This document shows positions 1 through 6,567 of a stretch of 6,567 bases of DNA, piece after piece. Position numbers and translations under genes: made by a program. The first letter of the stretch is position 1; the number at the start of each line of letters is the position of its first letter. The notes under the pieces were generated by a model. It saw only the letters and a program-made list of their open reading frames with translations. It was not told where the DNA came from and made no database searches. The DNA comes from Burkholderiales bacterium (GTDB lineage: Bacteria; Pseudomonadota; Gammaproteobacteria; Burkholderiales; Casimicrobiaceae), in contig JANXNO010000638.1 of the NCBI GenBank assembly GCA_025354075.1, positions 1 through 6,567 on the forward strand. Direction: 5' to 3'.

Positions 1-333
1 CAGGCTGCGTCCCGCGACACTGTGAAATTTCTGTTCGCCGCCAACCACACGGAGGCGGCCAACGAACTCACCCTGATCGACAACAATCAGGATCAGCTGC
101 GGGCTGATCGCACCTTTGTCACCGCCGCAGGCGAGCGTTGGCTGGTCGATTTCAAATTCAGTGAACCGCGTGATGCCGCTGCGCTCGCAGCGGAGGCGGA
201 ACGCTACCGACCCCAGTTGCTTCGCTACGTCGAACGGCTGACCGCGCTGGACCGCGCGCACGGAAACCAGTACCCGATTCGCGTGGCGTTGTACTTTCCG
301 TGGATCGATAGCCTGCATCCAATTGCGATATAG
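1..333 (+). CDS. C-terminal fragment of an AddA/UvrD-like helicase-nuclease (PD-(D/E)XK domain), 5' end outside window
   Basis: The reading frame is open from base 1 to the TAG at 331-333 and gives 110 residues. The GTG at 22 lies inside the frame and is unlikely to be a real start. The fragment carries the hallmarks of a RecB-family nuclease domain: an Asp in RADR (fragment residue 36), the strand WLVDFKF with the D-x-K catalytic pair (D50, K52), and a Q-xxx-Y motif in PQLLRY (Q72, Y76). A final strand, RVALYFP, follows. Such domains end AddA and related UvrD-type helicases, which unwind and trim DNA at double-strand breaks before recombination. There is no cysteine in the fragment, which argues against AddB or Cas4 proteins, whose nuclease domains hold an iron-sulfur cluster. 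The helicase motors are not visible, so the exact family member (AddA, RecB-like or another UvrD-nuclease fusion) is inferred. Confidence 0.8.
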   Translation, partial: QAASRDTVKFLFAANHTEAANELTLIDNNQDQLRADRTFVTAAGERWLVDFKFSEPRDAAALAAEAERYRPQLLRYVERLTALDRAHGNQYPIRVALYFPWIDSLHPIAI

Positions 334-358
334 CTTTTTTCTGGAAGCGCCATTCAAC

Positions 359-374
359 AAGGGCTTAGGCCTTT
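359..374 (+). terminator. Possible intrinsic terminator after the helicase-nuclease gene
   Basis: AAGGGC and GCCTTT pair over six bases, with one G-T pair, around a TTAG loop. The bases that follow (ATTTCG) are only weakly T-rich. It sits 26 bases after the stop codon of the upstream gene and before the ribF spacer, which is the right place for a terminator. The short stem and poor T tract keep this tentative. Confidence 0.35.
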
Positions 375-498
375 ATTTCGCAATTTGTCGACTATGTGCA
401 TTTTATCGGTCTATGCCCAATTAGAATGGCTATCTACAAGAAAGGCTGTATCCAAAATAACCTCACGTAAACGCCCCGATGTATCCTGGAATTCCGAA

Positions 499-504
499 TA
501 AAAT
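499..504 (+). promoter_or_regulatory. Candidate -10 box for ribF
   Basis: TAAAAT matches the sigma-70 -10 consensus at five of six positions. It would place the transcription start near 511, leaving a leader of about 20 bases before the ribF ATG. No good -35 element is seen 16-18 bases upstream, so the call rests on the -10 box, its position and the AT-rich surroundings. Confidence 0.3.
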
Positions 505-531
505 CAATGGTTTCCTGCGTCGCTTTACTTA

Positions 532-1506
532 ATGTCAAACCCGCCGACCATCCACCGTAGTCTCGCTCGCGACCTGCAACCCGCACTATTCGCCACGCGT
601 CCCACAGCGGTCACGATCGGTAACTTTGATGGCGTGCATCGCGGTCATCAGGCGATGCTTCAGGTGGTTTGCGAGGCCGCCAAACTGCGCGGCCTGACTC
701 CCGTGGCGGTCACGTTTTCACCCGCGCCCGGAGCCTATTTCGCGCGCCTCGCCGGCAAAACACCCCCCACGAAGTTGCAGCGGTTGCGCGACAAGCTCGC
801 CTGTATCTGGGCGGTCGGCATTACGCACATTCAGTTGACGCGCTTTAACGCTGCGATGGCGGCCATGCAGCCAGATGAGTTTTGTGACCGGGTGCTGAAA
901 AACGGCCTCAACGCCAAATGGGTCATCGTGGGTGATGATTTTCGCTACGGTAAAGGACGGGCGGGCGACGTGAAGACGTTGCACGCCTGGTGCGCAGCCC
1001 AGGGGATCGAGTGCTACGTCATGCCTGCGGTGACCGCGAAAGATGTGCGCTTTTCGTCAAGCATTATTCGTGACGCGTTGCGTGATGGCGATGTGGTCAC
1101 CGCAGCCGCCATTCTTGGCCGGCCGTATCGCATCTCGGGCAAAGTGGCACACGGCGACAAGCTGGGCCGCACCATAGGATTTCCGACCATCAACCTGCCG
1201 CTGTGGTCGCCGCTGCCGTTGTCAGGCATCTTCGCGGTGCGCGTGTACGGCATCGACATTGCGGGCGGGCTGGCTGTGATGGGCGCGGCCAGCGTGGGTG
1301 TGCGGCCGACGGTCAAGACCCATGGTGCGCCGCTGCTTGAGGTCTATCTGCTGGACTTTACGGGGGACCTGTATGGACGGCGCATCGTCGTCGAATTTGT
1401 CGAACGCATCCGAATGGAAGAAAAATTTGATTCGCTTGAAATCATGACCGGCCAGATGCATCGCGATATCGACTCCGTGCGCGCAGTGTTTGCCGATTTC
1501 AAGTAA
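532..1506 (+). CDS. ribF: Bifunctional riboflavin kinase / FAD synthetase RibF
   Basis: RibF phosphorylates riboflavin to FMN and then adenylylates FMN to FAD in the cytoplasm. The 324-residue length is normal for the family. The N-terminal FAD synthetase (nucleotidyltransferase) half shows GNFDGVHRGH at 30-39, GDDFRYG from 134 and FSSSIIR at 174-180. The C-terminal riboflavin kinase half (about 192-324) shows the glycine-rich GKVAHGDKLGR stretch, GFPTIN at 216-221 (the PTAN-type ATP/Mg motif, with Ile for Ala) and the likely catalytic Glu270 in LLEVYLLDF. Both activities therefore look intact. The ATG at 532 is the only usable start: the frame has a TAA at 499-501 and no ATG, GTG or TTG in between. 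No clear Shine-Dalgarno sequence precedes it. The GGDEF gene follows after 70 bases and may be co-transcribed. Confidence 0.97.
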   Translation: MSNPPTIHRSLARDLQPALFATRPTAVTIGNFDGVHRGHQAMLQVVCEAAKLRGLTPVAVTFSPAPGAYFARLAGKTPPTKLQRLRDKLACIWAVGITHIQLTRFNAAMAAMQPDEFCDRVLKNGLNAKWVIVGDDFRYGKGRAGDVKTLHAWCAAQGIECYVMPAVTAKDVRFSSSIIRDALRDGDVVTAAAILGRPYRISGKVAHGDKLGRTIGFPTINLPLWSPLPLSGIFAVRVYGIDIAGGLAVMGAASVGVRPTVKTHGAPLLEVYLLDFTGDLYGRRIVVEFVERIRMEEKFDSLEIMTGQMHRDIDSVRAVFADFK

Positions 1507-1576
1507 AACGAAACTGTGAAGGCGGCGCGGGGGCCAGCGGCCTGATGGCTCGTTGAGCGGTACGATCTGGAGCATC

Positions 1577-3235
1577 ATGTCACACCCTATTTGTCCACCC
1601 CCAGCCGATTTATTGCCTGCCGTTGCCACACTGCTCGCGCAGGCGCAGGCCAGCACGTCGCTCGCGGAGGGCCTGAGCCTGGCTGAGCAGGCCGTCGACC
1701 TTGCATCGTCGCACGGTGGGCACCGCGACATCGCAGCCACATCTCACGTCCTTTGTTATTTTCTCTATCGCAGCGGATCGGTTTCACGTGTCATCAAACT
1801 CGGCGAAACCGCGCTGCCGCGACTGAGCGAAGAGGCGATGACCGCGGCCTATGCCGAGGTCCTGCGCTGGGTAGGTTTGTGCGCCTGTGACGCGGGTGAT
1901 TTTGCCAATGCCATCAAGTACGCGACCGAAGGATTCAACCTCGCGCAGGCGTCGGGCGATCAGCGCGCTCGCATTCTGGCCTTCAGTCTGCTAGGTGGCT
2001 GTTTTGAGCGCACCGGAGACCCGTGGCAAGGTGAGCGGCTATTGCGGCAGGGGCTGCAGCTGGCTCGCGCGCAGGATGAGAACTATCCGCTGGTGGCAAC
2101 GCTTAACAATCTGGCGGCGATTCTGATTGGCAAGTTTTACTCGCTGCGCGACAGCTCGGCAGCGAGCGAGGCCGACGAAGCGCTTCAGGCTTCGCTGCCG
2201 CTGGCGCGGGAGGTTACCCAGCGCGCGCCCCTGTTAAACGACCCTTACTTTCAAACGTTTGCCGATGGTAATCTGGGTGAAATACTAGTGCATCTGGGCC
2301 AGCTGGACGAGGCCCGTCTGCTGCTACAGCGCGCACTGGCGGCGGCGCAAGAAAAGGGCTTTGACGCGGTGGCGTCCCGGGTACGCTGCTCGATTGCCGA
2401 GATGCACCTGGCACACGGTGACACCACCAGCGCCCGGCAGTTACTGATTGGCCTACTCGACGATCCGGTCACGACGCAGACCGTTTCAACCTCGCTGCGC
2501 GCCTACTATGGGCTGTATCTTGCGCACCGTGCTGATGGGGATTCGCTTGAAGCGCTGCGTGCGCTGGAGACTTTTCGCCGCATCGAAAATCAGCGCACCC
2601 TGCAACAGCTAAAGGCGCGCTCTGAGCTGATGGTCACGCGAATTGAAGCGCACGAGAACGAGCGCAAGGGGCTGGAGCACGCGTACGGCATTGTGCAGGC
2701 ACACGAGTCACGCGCCGTCGCCCTGGAGCGCATGGCGCACGAGGATGAACTCACTGGGCTGGGCAACCGTCGCTCGCTCGACCTCAATCTGCCCATCATG
2801 GTTGAAGTCGCGGTGCTAAATCGCAGGCCACTGACCGTGATGGTGCTTGACCTCGATCATTTCAAACGCATCAATGACGCCTTTGGTCACGCGGTGGGCG
2901 ACAAAGTGCTGGTGCAGATAGCCAACATTCTGGGTGACCATACGCGTCCCGACGACCTGGTCACGCGCACCGGTGGCGAAGAATTTGTTCTGGTGTTGCC
3001 CGGTATGAGCCAGCACGATGCATTTGACATGTGCGAACGGCTGCGACTGCGCGTCTCGGACTTTCCGTGGGACGCCCTGGCCCCCAACCTGGCCGTGACT
3101 TTAAGCGCGGGCATTGCCAGCGCACCAGCCTACGACGCCGCCATGCTGCTCGAGCGCGCCGATTTGGCCATGTACCGGGCAAAAAGAGCCGGCCGCAACC
3201 GCGTGGCAGTAGGCCCGGTGGCGACAGGGCCGTAA
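1577..3235 (+). CDS. Soluble TPR-containing diguanylate cyclase (GGDEF domain, GGEEF active site)
   Basis: A predicted enzyme that joins two GTP molecules into the second messenger c-di-GMP. From the ATG at 1577 it has 552 residues; GGAG at 1569-1572 supports this start over the in-frame TTG at 1553. Residues from about 60 to 340 are helical TPR-like repeats; the clearest units start near 88 (ending in GDFANAIKYATEGFNLA) and near 232 (LGQLDEARLLLQRALAAA). A charged helical linker, probably a coiled coil, runs from about 340 to 388. The GGDEF domain (about 388-545) opens with DELTGLGNRR and has metal-binding D425, base-binding N433 and D442, and GGEEF at 466-470. R457-x-x-D460 lies five residues before it and forms a product-inhibition I-site. 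There is no signal peptide or membrane segment, so it should act in the cytosol, with the TPR part as the input or partner-binding module. The signal is unknown. Confidence 0.94.
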   Translation: MSHPICPPPADLLPAVATLLAQAQASTSLAEGLSLAEQAVDLASSHGGHRDIAATSHVLCYFLYRSGSVSRVIKLGETALPRLSEEAMTAAYAEVLRWVGLCACDAGDFANAIKYATEGFNLAQASGDQRARILAFSLLGGCFERTGDPWQGERLLRQGLQLARAQDENYPLVATLNNLAAILIGKFYSLRDSSAASEADEALQASLPLAREVTQRAPLLNDPYFQTFADGNLGEILVHLGQLDEARLLLQRALAAAQEKGFDAVASRVRCSIAEMHLAHGDTTSARQLLIGLLDDPVTTQTVSTSLRAYYGLYLAHRADGDSLEALRALETFRRIENQRTLQQLKARSELMVTRIEAHENERKGLEHAYGIVQAHESRAVALERMAHEDELTGLGNRRSLDLNLPIMVEVAVLNRRPLTVMVLDLDHFKRINDAFGHAVGDKVLVQIANILGDHTRPDDLVTRTGGEEFVLVLPGMSQHDAFDMCERLRLRVSDFPWDALAPNLAVTLSAGIASAPAYDAAMLLERADLAMYRAKRAGRNRVAVGPVATGP

Positions 3236-3251
3236 CCGCATCACTGCGGTT
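3234..3251 (+). terminator. Hairpin overlapping the GGDEF gene stop codon, possible terminator
   Basis: AACCGCA and TGCGGTT form a perfect seven-base stem around a TCAC loop. The left arm begins inside the TAA stop codon. Only two Ts end the stem and GGCAACGGG follows, so it lacks the T tract of a standard intrinsic terminator. It may be a weak terminator or an mRNA 3'-end stabiliser. Confidence 0.35.
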
Positions 3252-3415
3252 GGCAACGGGTTCGAGACGTTTTGGCGCGAAGTGCGAGACAATTAGGGCT
3301 ATGTCATTTCCATCAACTCTCCGCTCTCGCACCGTGCACACGCTGTGTGCCGTCAAGACACACGCCCGACAAACGCGGCACTATCGAATTACACGGTAGC
3401 TCACTTTTCCATCGG

Positions 3416-3445
3416 CGTCGTCCTCGCACAGGCGGGGACCCATGG
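3416..3445 (+). repeat. Left REP-like unit
   Basis: TCCTCGC (3421-3427) pairs with GCGGGGA (3432-3438) around an ACAG loop, with one G-T pair. The unit ends in CCCATGG. It belongs to the GGGGACCCAT flavour of this repeat, while its partner is of the GGGAATCCAT flavour. Confidence 0.6.
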
Positions 3446-3484
3446 TTGCACCCGATCTCAGCGACGACATTTTCCGCTCTGCCA

Positions 3485-3513
3485 CCATGGATTCCCCCTT
3501 TGCGGGAATGACG
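3485..3513 (-). repeat. Right REP-like unit, opposite orientation
   Basis: ATTCCC (3491-3496) pairs with GGGAAT (3504-3509), flanked by CCATGG and GACG. Compared with the usual ATTCCCGC...GCGGGAAT form, one G appears to be missing from the left half of the stem, which shortens the pairing to six bases. Confidence 0.65.
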
Positions 3514-3553
3514 AAGCTTGAGGTTTGACTTACCTGAATTCGACTTATTCGCC

Positions 3554-6397
3554 ATGACTCAAAATAACGATAAACCGGACGCGTCGTCCAATAAAGCAAC
3601 GCTAAATCTCACCGACACGCCATTCCCGATGCGCGGCAACATGGCCGCCCGCGAGCCGAAATGGGTGGCCGAATGGACCGAGAAAAAGCTCTACCACGCG
3701 ATCCGCGCCAAAGCTAAAGCTGAGGGCCGTCCGCTGTGGGTGCTGCACGATGGCCCGCCGTACGCCAACGGTGACATCCACATCGGCCACGCGGTCAACA
3801 AAATCCTGAAAGACATCGTCGTCAAGTCCAAACTGATGGCGGGCTTTGACGCGCCTTACGTGCCGGGCTGGGATTGCCACGGCATGCCCATCGAAATCCA
3901 GATCGAGAAGAAATATGGCAAGGGTCTGCCACCACCGGAGGTGCAGGCGAAGAGCCGCGCCTACGCCGCAGAGCAGATCGAGAAGCAGAAGAAAGACTTC
4001 ATGCGGCTCGGCGTACTCGGCGAATGGGAGAACCCGTACACCACGATGAATCCGCGCAACGAAGCGGACGAAATCCGCGCGCTGCGTAAGATCTACGACG
4101 CGGGCTATGTGTTTCGCGGCTTGAAGCCGGTGAACTGGTGCTTCGACTGCGGGTCGGCGCTGGCCGAAGCAGAGGTTGAGTATCAGGACAAGGTAGACGT
4201 CGCGGTGGACGTCGGTTTTGCGTTTCGTGAAAACGACAAGCTGGCGAATGCGTTTGGCTTGGCCAAACTGCCGCATGAAACGGGCTTTCTCGTCATCTGG
4301 ACGACCACGCCGTGGACGCTGCCCGCGAATCAGGCGCTGAACGTTCACCCGGAATTTGAGTACGCGCTGGTCGAAACGACCGACGCAGCGCGTCCGTTGC
4401 TGCTGCTCGCTGTGGAGCGCGTTTCCGCATGCCTCGATGCCTGGGGCATGCAGGGCAAAGTGATCGCGACCTGCAAGGGCAGGGCGCTCGATCACATCGC
4501 GTTTGCGCATCCGTTTTATGACCGCCTGAGCCCGATCTATCTGGCGGAATACGTCACGCTTGACACCGGTACCGGCATCGTGCATTCGTCGCCGGCTTAC
4601 GGCATCGAAGACTTTATGTCGTGCCGCGCCAATGGCGTGAAGGACACCGACGTGTTAACGCCTGTCATGGGTGACGGCAAATATGCGGAGTCGCTGCCGG
4701 AGTTCGGTGGCCTTTCGATCTGGGATGCCAACCCGAAAATCGTTGGACACATGCGCTCCAAGGGCACGCTGTTCAAGGCAGAGAAATTCACGCACAGCTA
4801 CATGCACTGCTGGCGGCACCGCACACCGATCATCTACCGGGCGACGAATCAGTGGTTTGCTGGGATGGATGTCAAACCGAAGTCAGGTGGCGAGTCGTTG
4901 CGCGAAACGGCACTGAAAGCCGTCGATGCAACGCAATTCTTCCCCGCCTGGGGCAAGGCGCGTCTGCACGCCATGATCGCCAATCGTCCGGACTGGACGC
5001 TGTCACGGCAGCGGCAATGGGGCGTGCCGATGGCGTTCTTCGTGCATCGCGAAACGGGTGTGCTGCATCCGCGCACCAGCGAACTGCTGGAGGCGGTCGC
5101 CAAGCGCGTAGAGCAGGGCGGCATCGAAGCTTGGCAAACGCTTGACCCGGTTGATTTGCTCGGCGACGAGGCGAAGGATTACGTGAAGAACCCGGACACG
5201 CTCGACGTGTGGTTCGACTCCGGCACCACGCACGAGACCGTGCTGCGCGGCTCACACGCGGCGCAGAGCAAGTTTCCGGCGGACATGTATCTCGAAGGCT
5301 CGGATCAGCATCGTGGCTGGTTCCATTCGTCACTGCTCACCAGCTCGATGATCAATGGCCGCGCGCCGTACGACCAGTTGCTGACGCACGGCTTCGTGGT
5401 CGATCAAAATGGCCGCAAGATGAGCAAATCGCTCGGCAACGTCGTTGCGCCGCAAAAGGTTTGCGACTCGCTGGGCGCGGACATCCTGCGCCTTTGGGTC
5501 GCGGCGACGGACTACTCGGGCGAACTCGCGCTGTCCGACGAAATCCTCAAACGCGTGACGGAAACGTATCGCCGCATTCGCAACACCGTGCGCTTTTTAC
5601 TGGCAAATACGTCGGATTTCGATGCGTCGAAAGACTTGGTTCCGCTCGAACAAATGAGCGAGATTGATCGTTACGCGGTGGCGATGACGCGCGAAATGGC
5701 GGCGAAGGTAATCGCTGCGTACGAGCGCTACGAATTCCACGTCGTGATGCAGTTGCTTCAAGGTTTCTGCACCGAAGAACTCGGCGGTTTTTACCTCGAC
5801 GTGCTCAAGGATCGCCTGTACACCTGCGGCGCAACCAGCCATGCGCGCCGCTCAGCGCAAAGCGCGCTGCATCACATCATGCAACAGCTCGTGCGCCTGA
5901 TGGCACCGGTGTTGTCGTTCACCGCAGAGGAAATCTGGGCAACGCTGAATCCGGGCATGAATGTGACTGAGGCGAGCGTGTTCTTTGAGACCTGGAAAGA
6001 GCCGATGTCTGCGCCTGCTGATGAGGCTTTGCTGCTGGCTCGATGGGCAGCGCTTCGCGAGGTGCGTGCGGTGGCATCTAAGGCTATCGAGGACGTACGC
6101 ACGGCAGGCGGCGTGGGGTCCAGCTTACAAGCCGAAATCGTGATCGAAGCGCCAACGGCGACGCTTGCAGAACTCGCACGACTTGGCGATGATCTGAAAT
6201 TCGTGTTCATCACGTCGCAAGCCACAGCAAAAGAGGGCGCGGAATTGAAAGTCTCAGTCGTGCCAAGCACTGCCGCCAAATGCGACCGCTGCTGGCACTA
6301 CCGCAGCGACGTCGGCGCCGACGCCAATCACCCCGGAATCTGCGCAAGGTGCATCAGCAACTTGTACGGCGCAGGTGAGACGAGGAAGTTTGCGTAA
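3554..6397 (+). CDS. ileS: Isoleucyl-tRNA synthetase IleS
   Basis: A cytoplasmic class I synthetase that charges tRNA-Ile with isoleucine and edits misactivated valine. From the ATG at 3554 it has 947 residues, close to the 938 of E. coli. Key sites are present: HIGH at 76-79 in [11 protein letters not shown], the editing-domain [13 protein letters not shown] from 249, editing-site His344 and Asp353 in [17 protein letters not shown] in the core, and KMSKS at 622-626. The C-terminal anticodon-binding region ends in a zinc site with Cys910, Cys913, Cys930 and Cys933, and the protein ends RKFA as in E. coli. A TTG at 3518 would add 12 residues, but family proteins start just before the [10 protein letters not shown] stretch, so ATG is preferred. 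Neither start has a strong Shine-Dalgarno sequence. No frameshift or missing motif is seen. Confidence 0.98.
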   Translation: MTQNNDKPDASSNKATLNLTDTPFPMRGNMAAREPKWVAEWTEKKLYHAIRAKAKAEGRPLWVLHDGPPYANGDIHIGHAVNKILKDIVVKSKLMAGFDAPYVPGWDCHGMPIEIQIEKKYGKGLPPPEVQAKSRAYAAEQIEKQKKDFMRLGVLGEWENPYTTMNPRNEADEIRALRKIYDAGYVFRGLKPVNWCFDCGSALAEAEVEYQDKVDVAVDVGFAFRENDKLANAFGLAKLPHETGFLVIWTTTPWTLPANQALNVHPEFEYALVETTDAARPLLLLAVERVSACLDAWGMQGKVIATCKGRALDHIAFAHPFYDRLSPIYLAEYVTLDTGTGIVHSSPAYGIEDFMSCRANGVKDTDVLTPVMGDGKYAESLPEFGGLSIWDANPKIVGHMRSKGTLFKAEKFTHSYMHCWRHRTPIIYRATNQWFAGMDVKPKSGGESLRETALKAVDATQFFPAWGKARLHAMIANRPDWTLSRQRQWGVPMAFFVHRETGVLHPRTSELLEAVAKRVEQGGIEAWQTLDPVDLLGDEAKDYVKNPDTLDVWFDSGTTHETVLRGSHAAQSKFPADMYLEGSDQHRGWFHSSLLTSSMINGRAPYDQLLTHGFVVDQNGRKMSKSLGNVVAPQKVCDSLGADILRLWVAATDYSGELALSDEILKRVTETYRRIRNTVRFLLANTSDFDASKDLVPLEQMSEIDRYAVAMTREMAAKVIAAYERYEFHVVMQLLQGFCTEELGGFYLDVLKDRLYTCGATSHARRSAQSALHHIMQQLVRLMAPVLSFTAEEIWATLNPGMNVTEASVFFETWKEPMSAPADEALLLARWAALREVRAVASKAIEDVRTAGGVGSSLQAEIVIEAPTATLAELARLGDDLKFVFITSQATAKEGAELKVSVVPSTAAKCDRCWHYRSDVGADANHPGICARCISNLYGAGETRKFA

Positions 6398-6440
6398 TGA
6401 TCTTTTCGGTACAGCTTTTCGAAAGAACGGCCATTTCACT

Positions 6441-6499
6441 GGGCTCAGCCGCCAACTTAGGTAATTATCGACTTAAGCCCATTAGCAAGCTGAGTCCCC
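6441..6499. repeat. Imperfect inverted repeat downstream of ileS
   Basis: GGGCTCAGC (6441-6449) and GCTGAGTCCC (6489-6498) are reverse complements except for one bulged T, with a 39-base AT-rich loop. It lies in the non-coding flank after ileS. It could be a long-range RNA stem or the remnant of a mobile element end. Nothing in the sequence decides between these. Confidence 0.35.
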
Positions 6500-6500
6500 G

Positions 6501-6516
6501 TGAAACAAAGGTTTCA
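6501..6516. repeat. Short perfect hairpin downstream of ileS
   Basis: TGAAAC and GTTTCA form a perfect six-base stem around an AAAG loop. On the + strand it is followed by a run of A, not T, so it is not a standard terminator for ileS. On the - strand the T run would come before the stem, which also does not fit. Confidence 0.4.
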
Positions 6517-6567
6517 GAAAAAAGCTGTAGCCTCGGCGCAGTCTGATGGAGCCCTGTTTTGGAATCA

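Larger units (their letters stand above)
3416..3513. repeat. Inverted pair of REP-like palindromic units upstream of ileS
   Basis: The left arm (3416-3449) and right arm (3481-3513) are imperfect reverse complements. They share the CGTC outer end, a GGGG core and a CCATGG inner end at 3440-3445 and 3485-3490, with a loop of about 31 bases. Each arm is itself a small palindrome, so this is a two-unit composite like a BIME rather than a simple terminator. Units of the type ATTCCCGC...GCGGGAAT next to CCAT are widespread dispersed repeats in several proteobacterial groups; membership is inferred from memory of that consensus. The element ends 40 bases before the ileS ATG and could fold in its leader RNA. 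Confidence 0.7.
3236..3553. other. Non-coding spacer between the GGDEF gene and ileS
   Basis: This 318-base stretch has no convincing gene. It begins with the hairpin over the preceding stop codon. At 3301-3399 there is an ATG-started 32-codon frame rich in Arg, Thr and His, with no family resemblance and no proper ribosome binding site. At 3416-3513 lies a pair of inverted repeat units. The ileS promoter should lie somewhere here. A GACAAT at 3288-3293 is a weak -10 candidate (four of six positions) without a matching -35, so I do not list it separately. Confidence 0.7.

Noticed and set aside
334..531. An FMN riboswitch in the ribF leader
   Set aside because: The conserved FMN-element blocks are not visible, and in proteobacteria this riboswitch is usually found before ribB, not ribF.
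1527..1557. GC-rich dyads (GGCC...GGCC and GCCA...TGGC) after ribF as a terminator
   Set aside because: The stems are only four bases, overlap each other and have no T tract, so read-through into the GGDEF gene seems as likely.
1222..1740. A 172-codon - strand frame spanning the ribF-GGDEF junction
   Set aside because: It overlaps two well-supported + strand genes and shows no motif or start signal.
3301..3399. A 32-codon + strand frame starting at ATG 3301, considered as a small protein or an ileS leader peptide
   Set aside because: AGGG sits only two bases from the ATG, too close for a Shine-Dalgarno sequence. The peptide has just one Ile codon, so it does not look like an isoleucine attenuation leader.
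3525..3550. TTGACT before ileS as a -35 element
   Set aside because: The only -10-like sequence (TTATTC) is 14 bases away, and the resulting transcription start would fall at or past the ileS ATG.
3602..4585. A 327-codon open frame on the - strand opposite ileS
   Set aside because: It lies wholly inside ileS, whose protein is clearly conserved, and its translation (rich in Arg, Val and His) matches no family I know. Long antisense frames are common opposite GC-rich genes.
332..6526. A 12-base sequence AGCTTTTTTCTG near the left end and its reverse complement near 6515-6526, considered as ends of a mobile segment
   Set aside because: A shared 12-mer is expected by chance in a window of this size, the surrounding bases do not continue the match, and the enclosed genes are housekeeping genes.

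Overview
The window reads as about 6.6 kb of chromosomal DNA from a betaproteobacterium-like organism. The GC content is moderately high. The isoleucyl-tRNA synthetase (C-terminal CxxC/CxxC zinc site, editing-site wording HSSPAYG) and the bifunctional RibF resemble proteobacterial proteins, and ribF lying upstream of ileS is the usual proteobacterial order. This placement rests on remembered family sequences, not on a search.

Layout, all coding on the + strand. Positions 1-333 are the 3' end of a gene that starts outside the window. It encodes the PD-(D/E)XK nuclease end of an AddA/UvrD-type helicase-nuclease used in double-strand-break repair. An AT-richer spacer (334-531) holds a terminator-like hairpin and a possible -10 box. 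ribF (532-1506) makes FMN and FAD. Seventy bases later comes a soluble TPR-GGDEF protein (1577-3235), a predicted c-di-GMP synthase with intact active and inhibitory sites. A 318-base non-coding stretch follows. It carries a hairpin over the GGDEF stop codon and a pair of inverted REP-like repeat units (3416-3513). ileS (3554-6397) is complete. The last 170 bases hold no recognisable gene and two inverted repeats.

How the genes fit together: ribF and ileS are housekeeping genes often neighbours in an ileS-lspA cluster. Here the cluster looks loosened. A signalling gene and a repeat element sit between ribF and ileS, and lspA does not directly follow ileS. The GGDEF gene is close enough to ribF to share its transcript. 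ileS, behind a hairpin and a repeat pair, probably has its own promoter.

I found no convincing new biological system. The points most worth a second look are the GGDEF gene inside a housekeeping cluster, the inverted repeat pair just before ileS, and the broken synteny after ileS.
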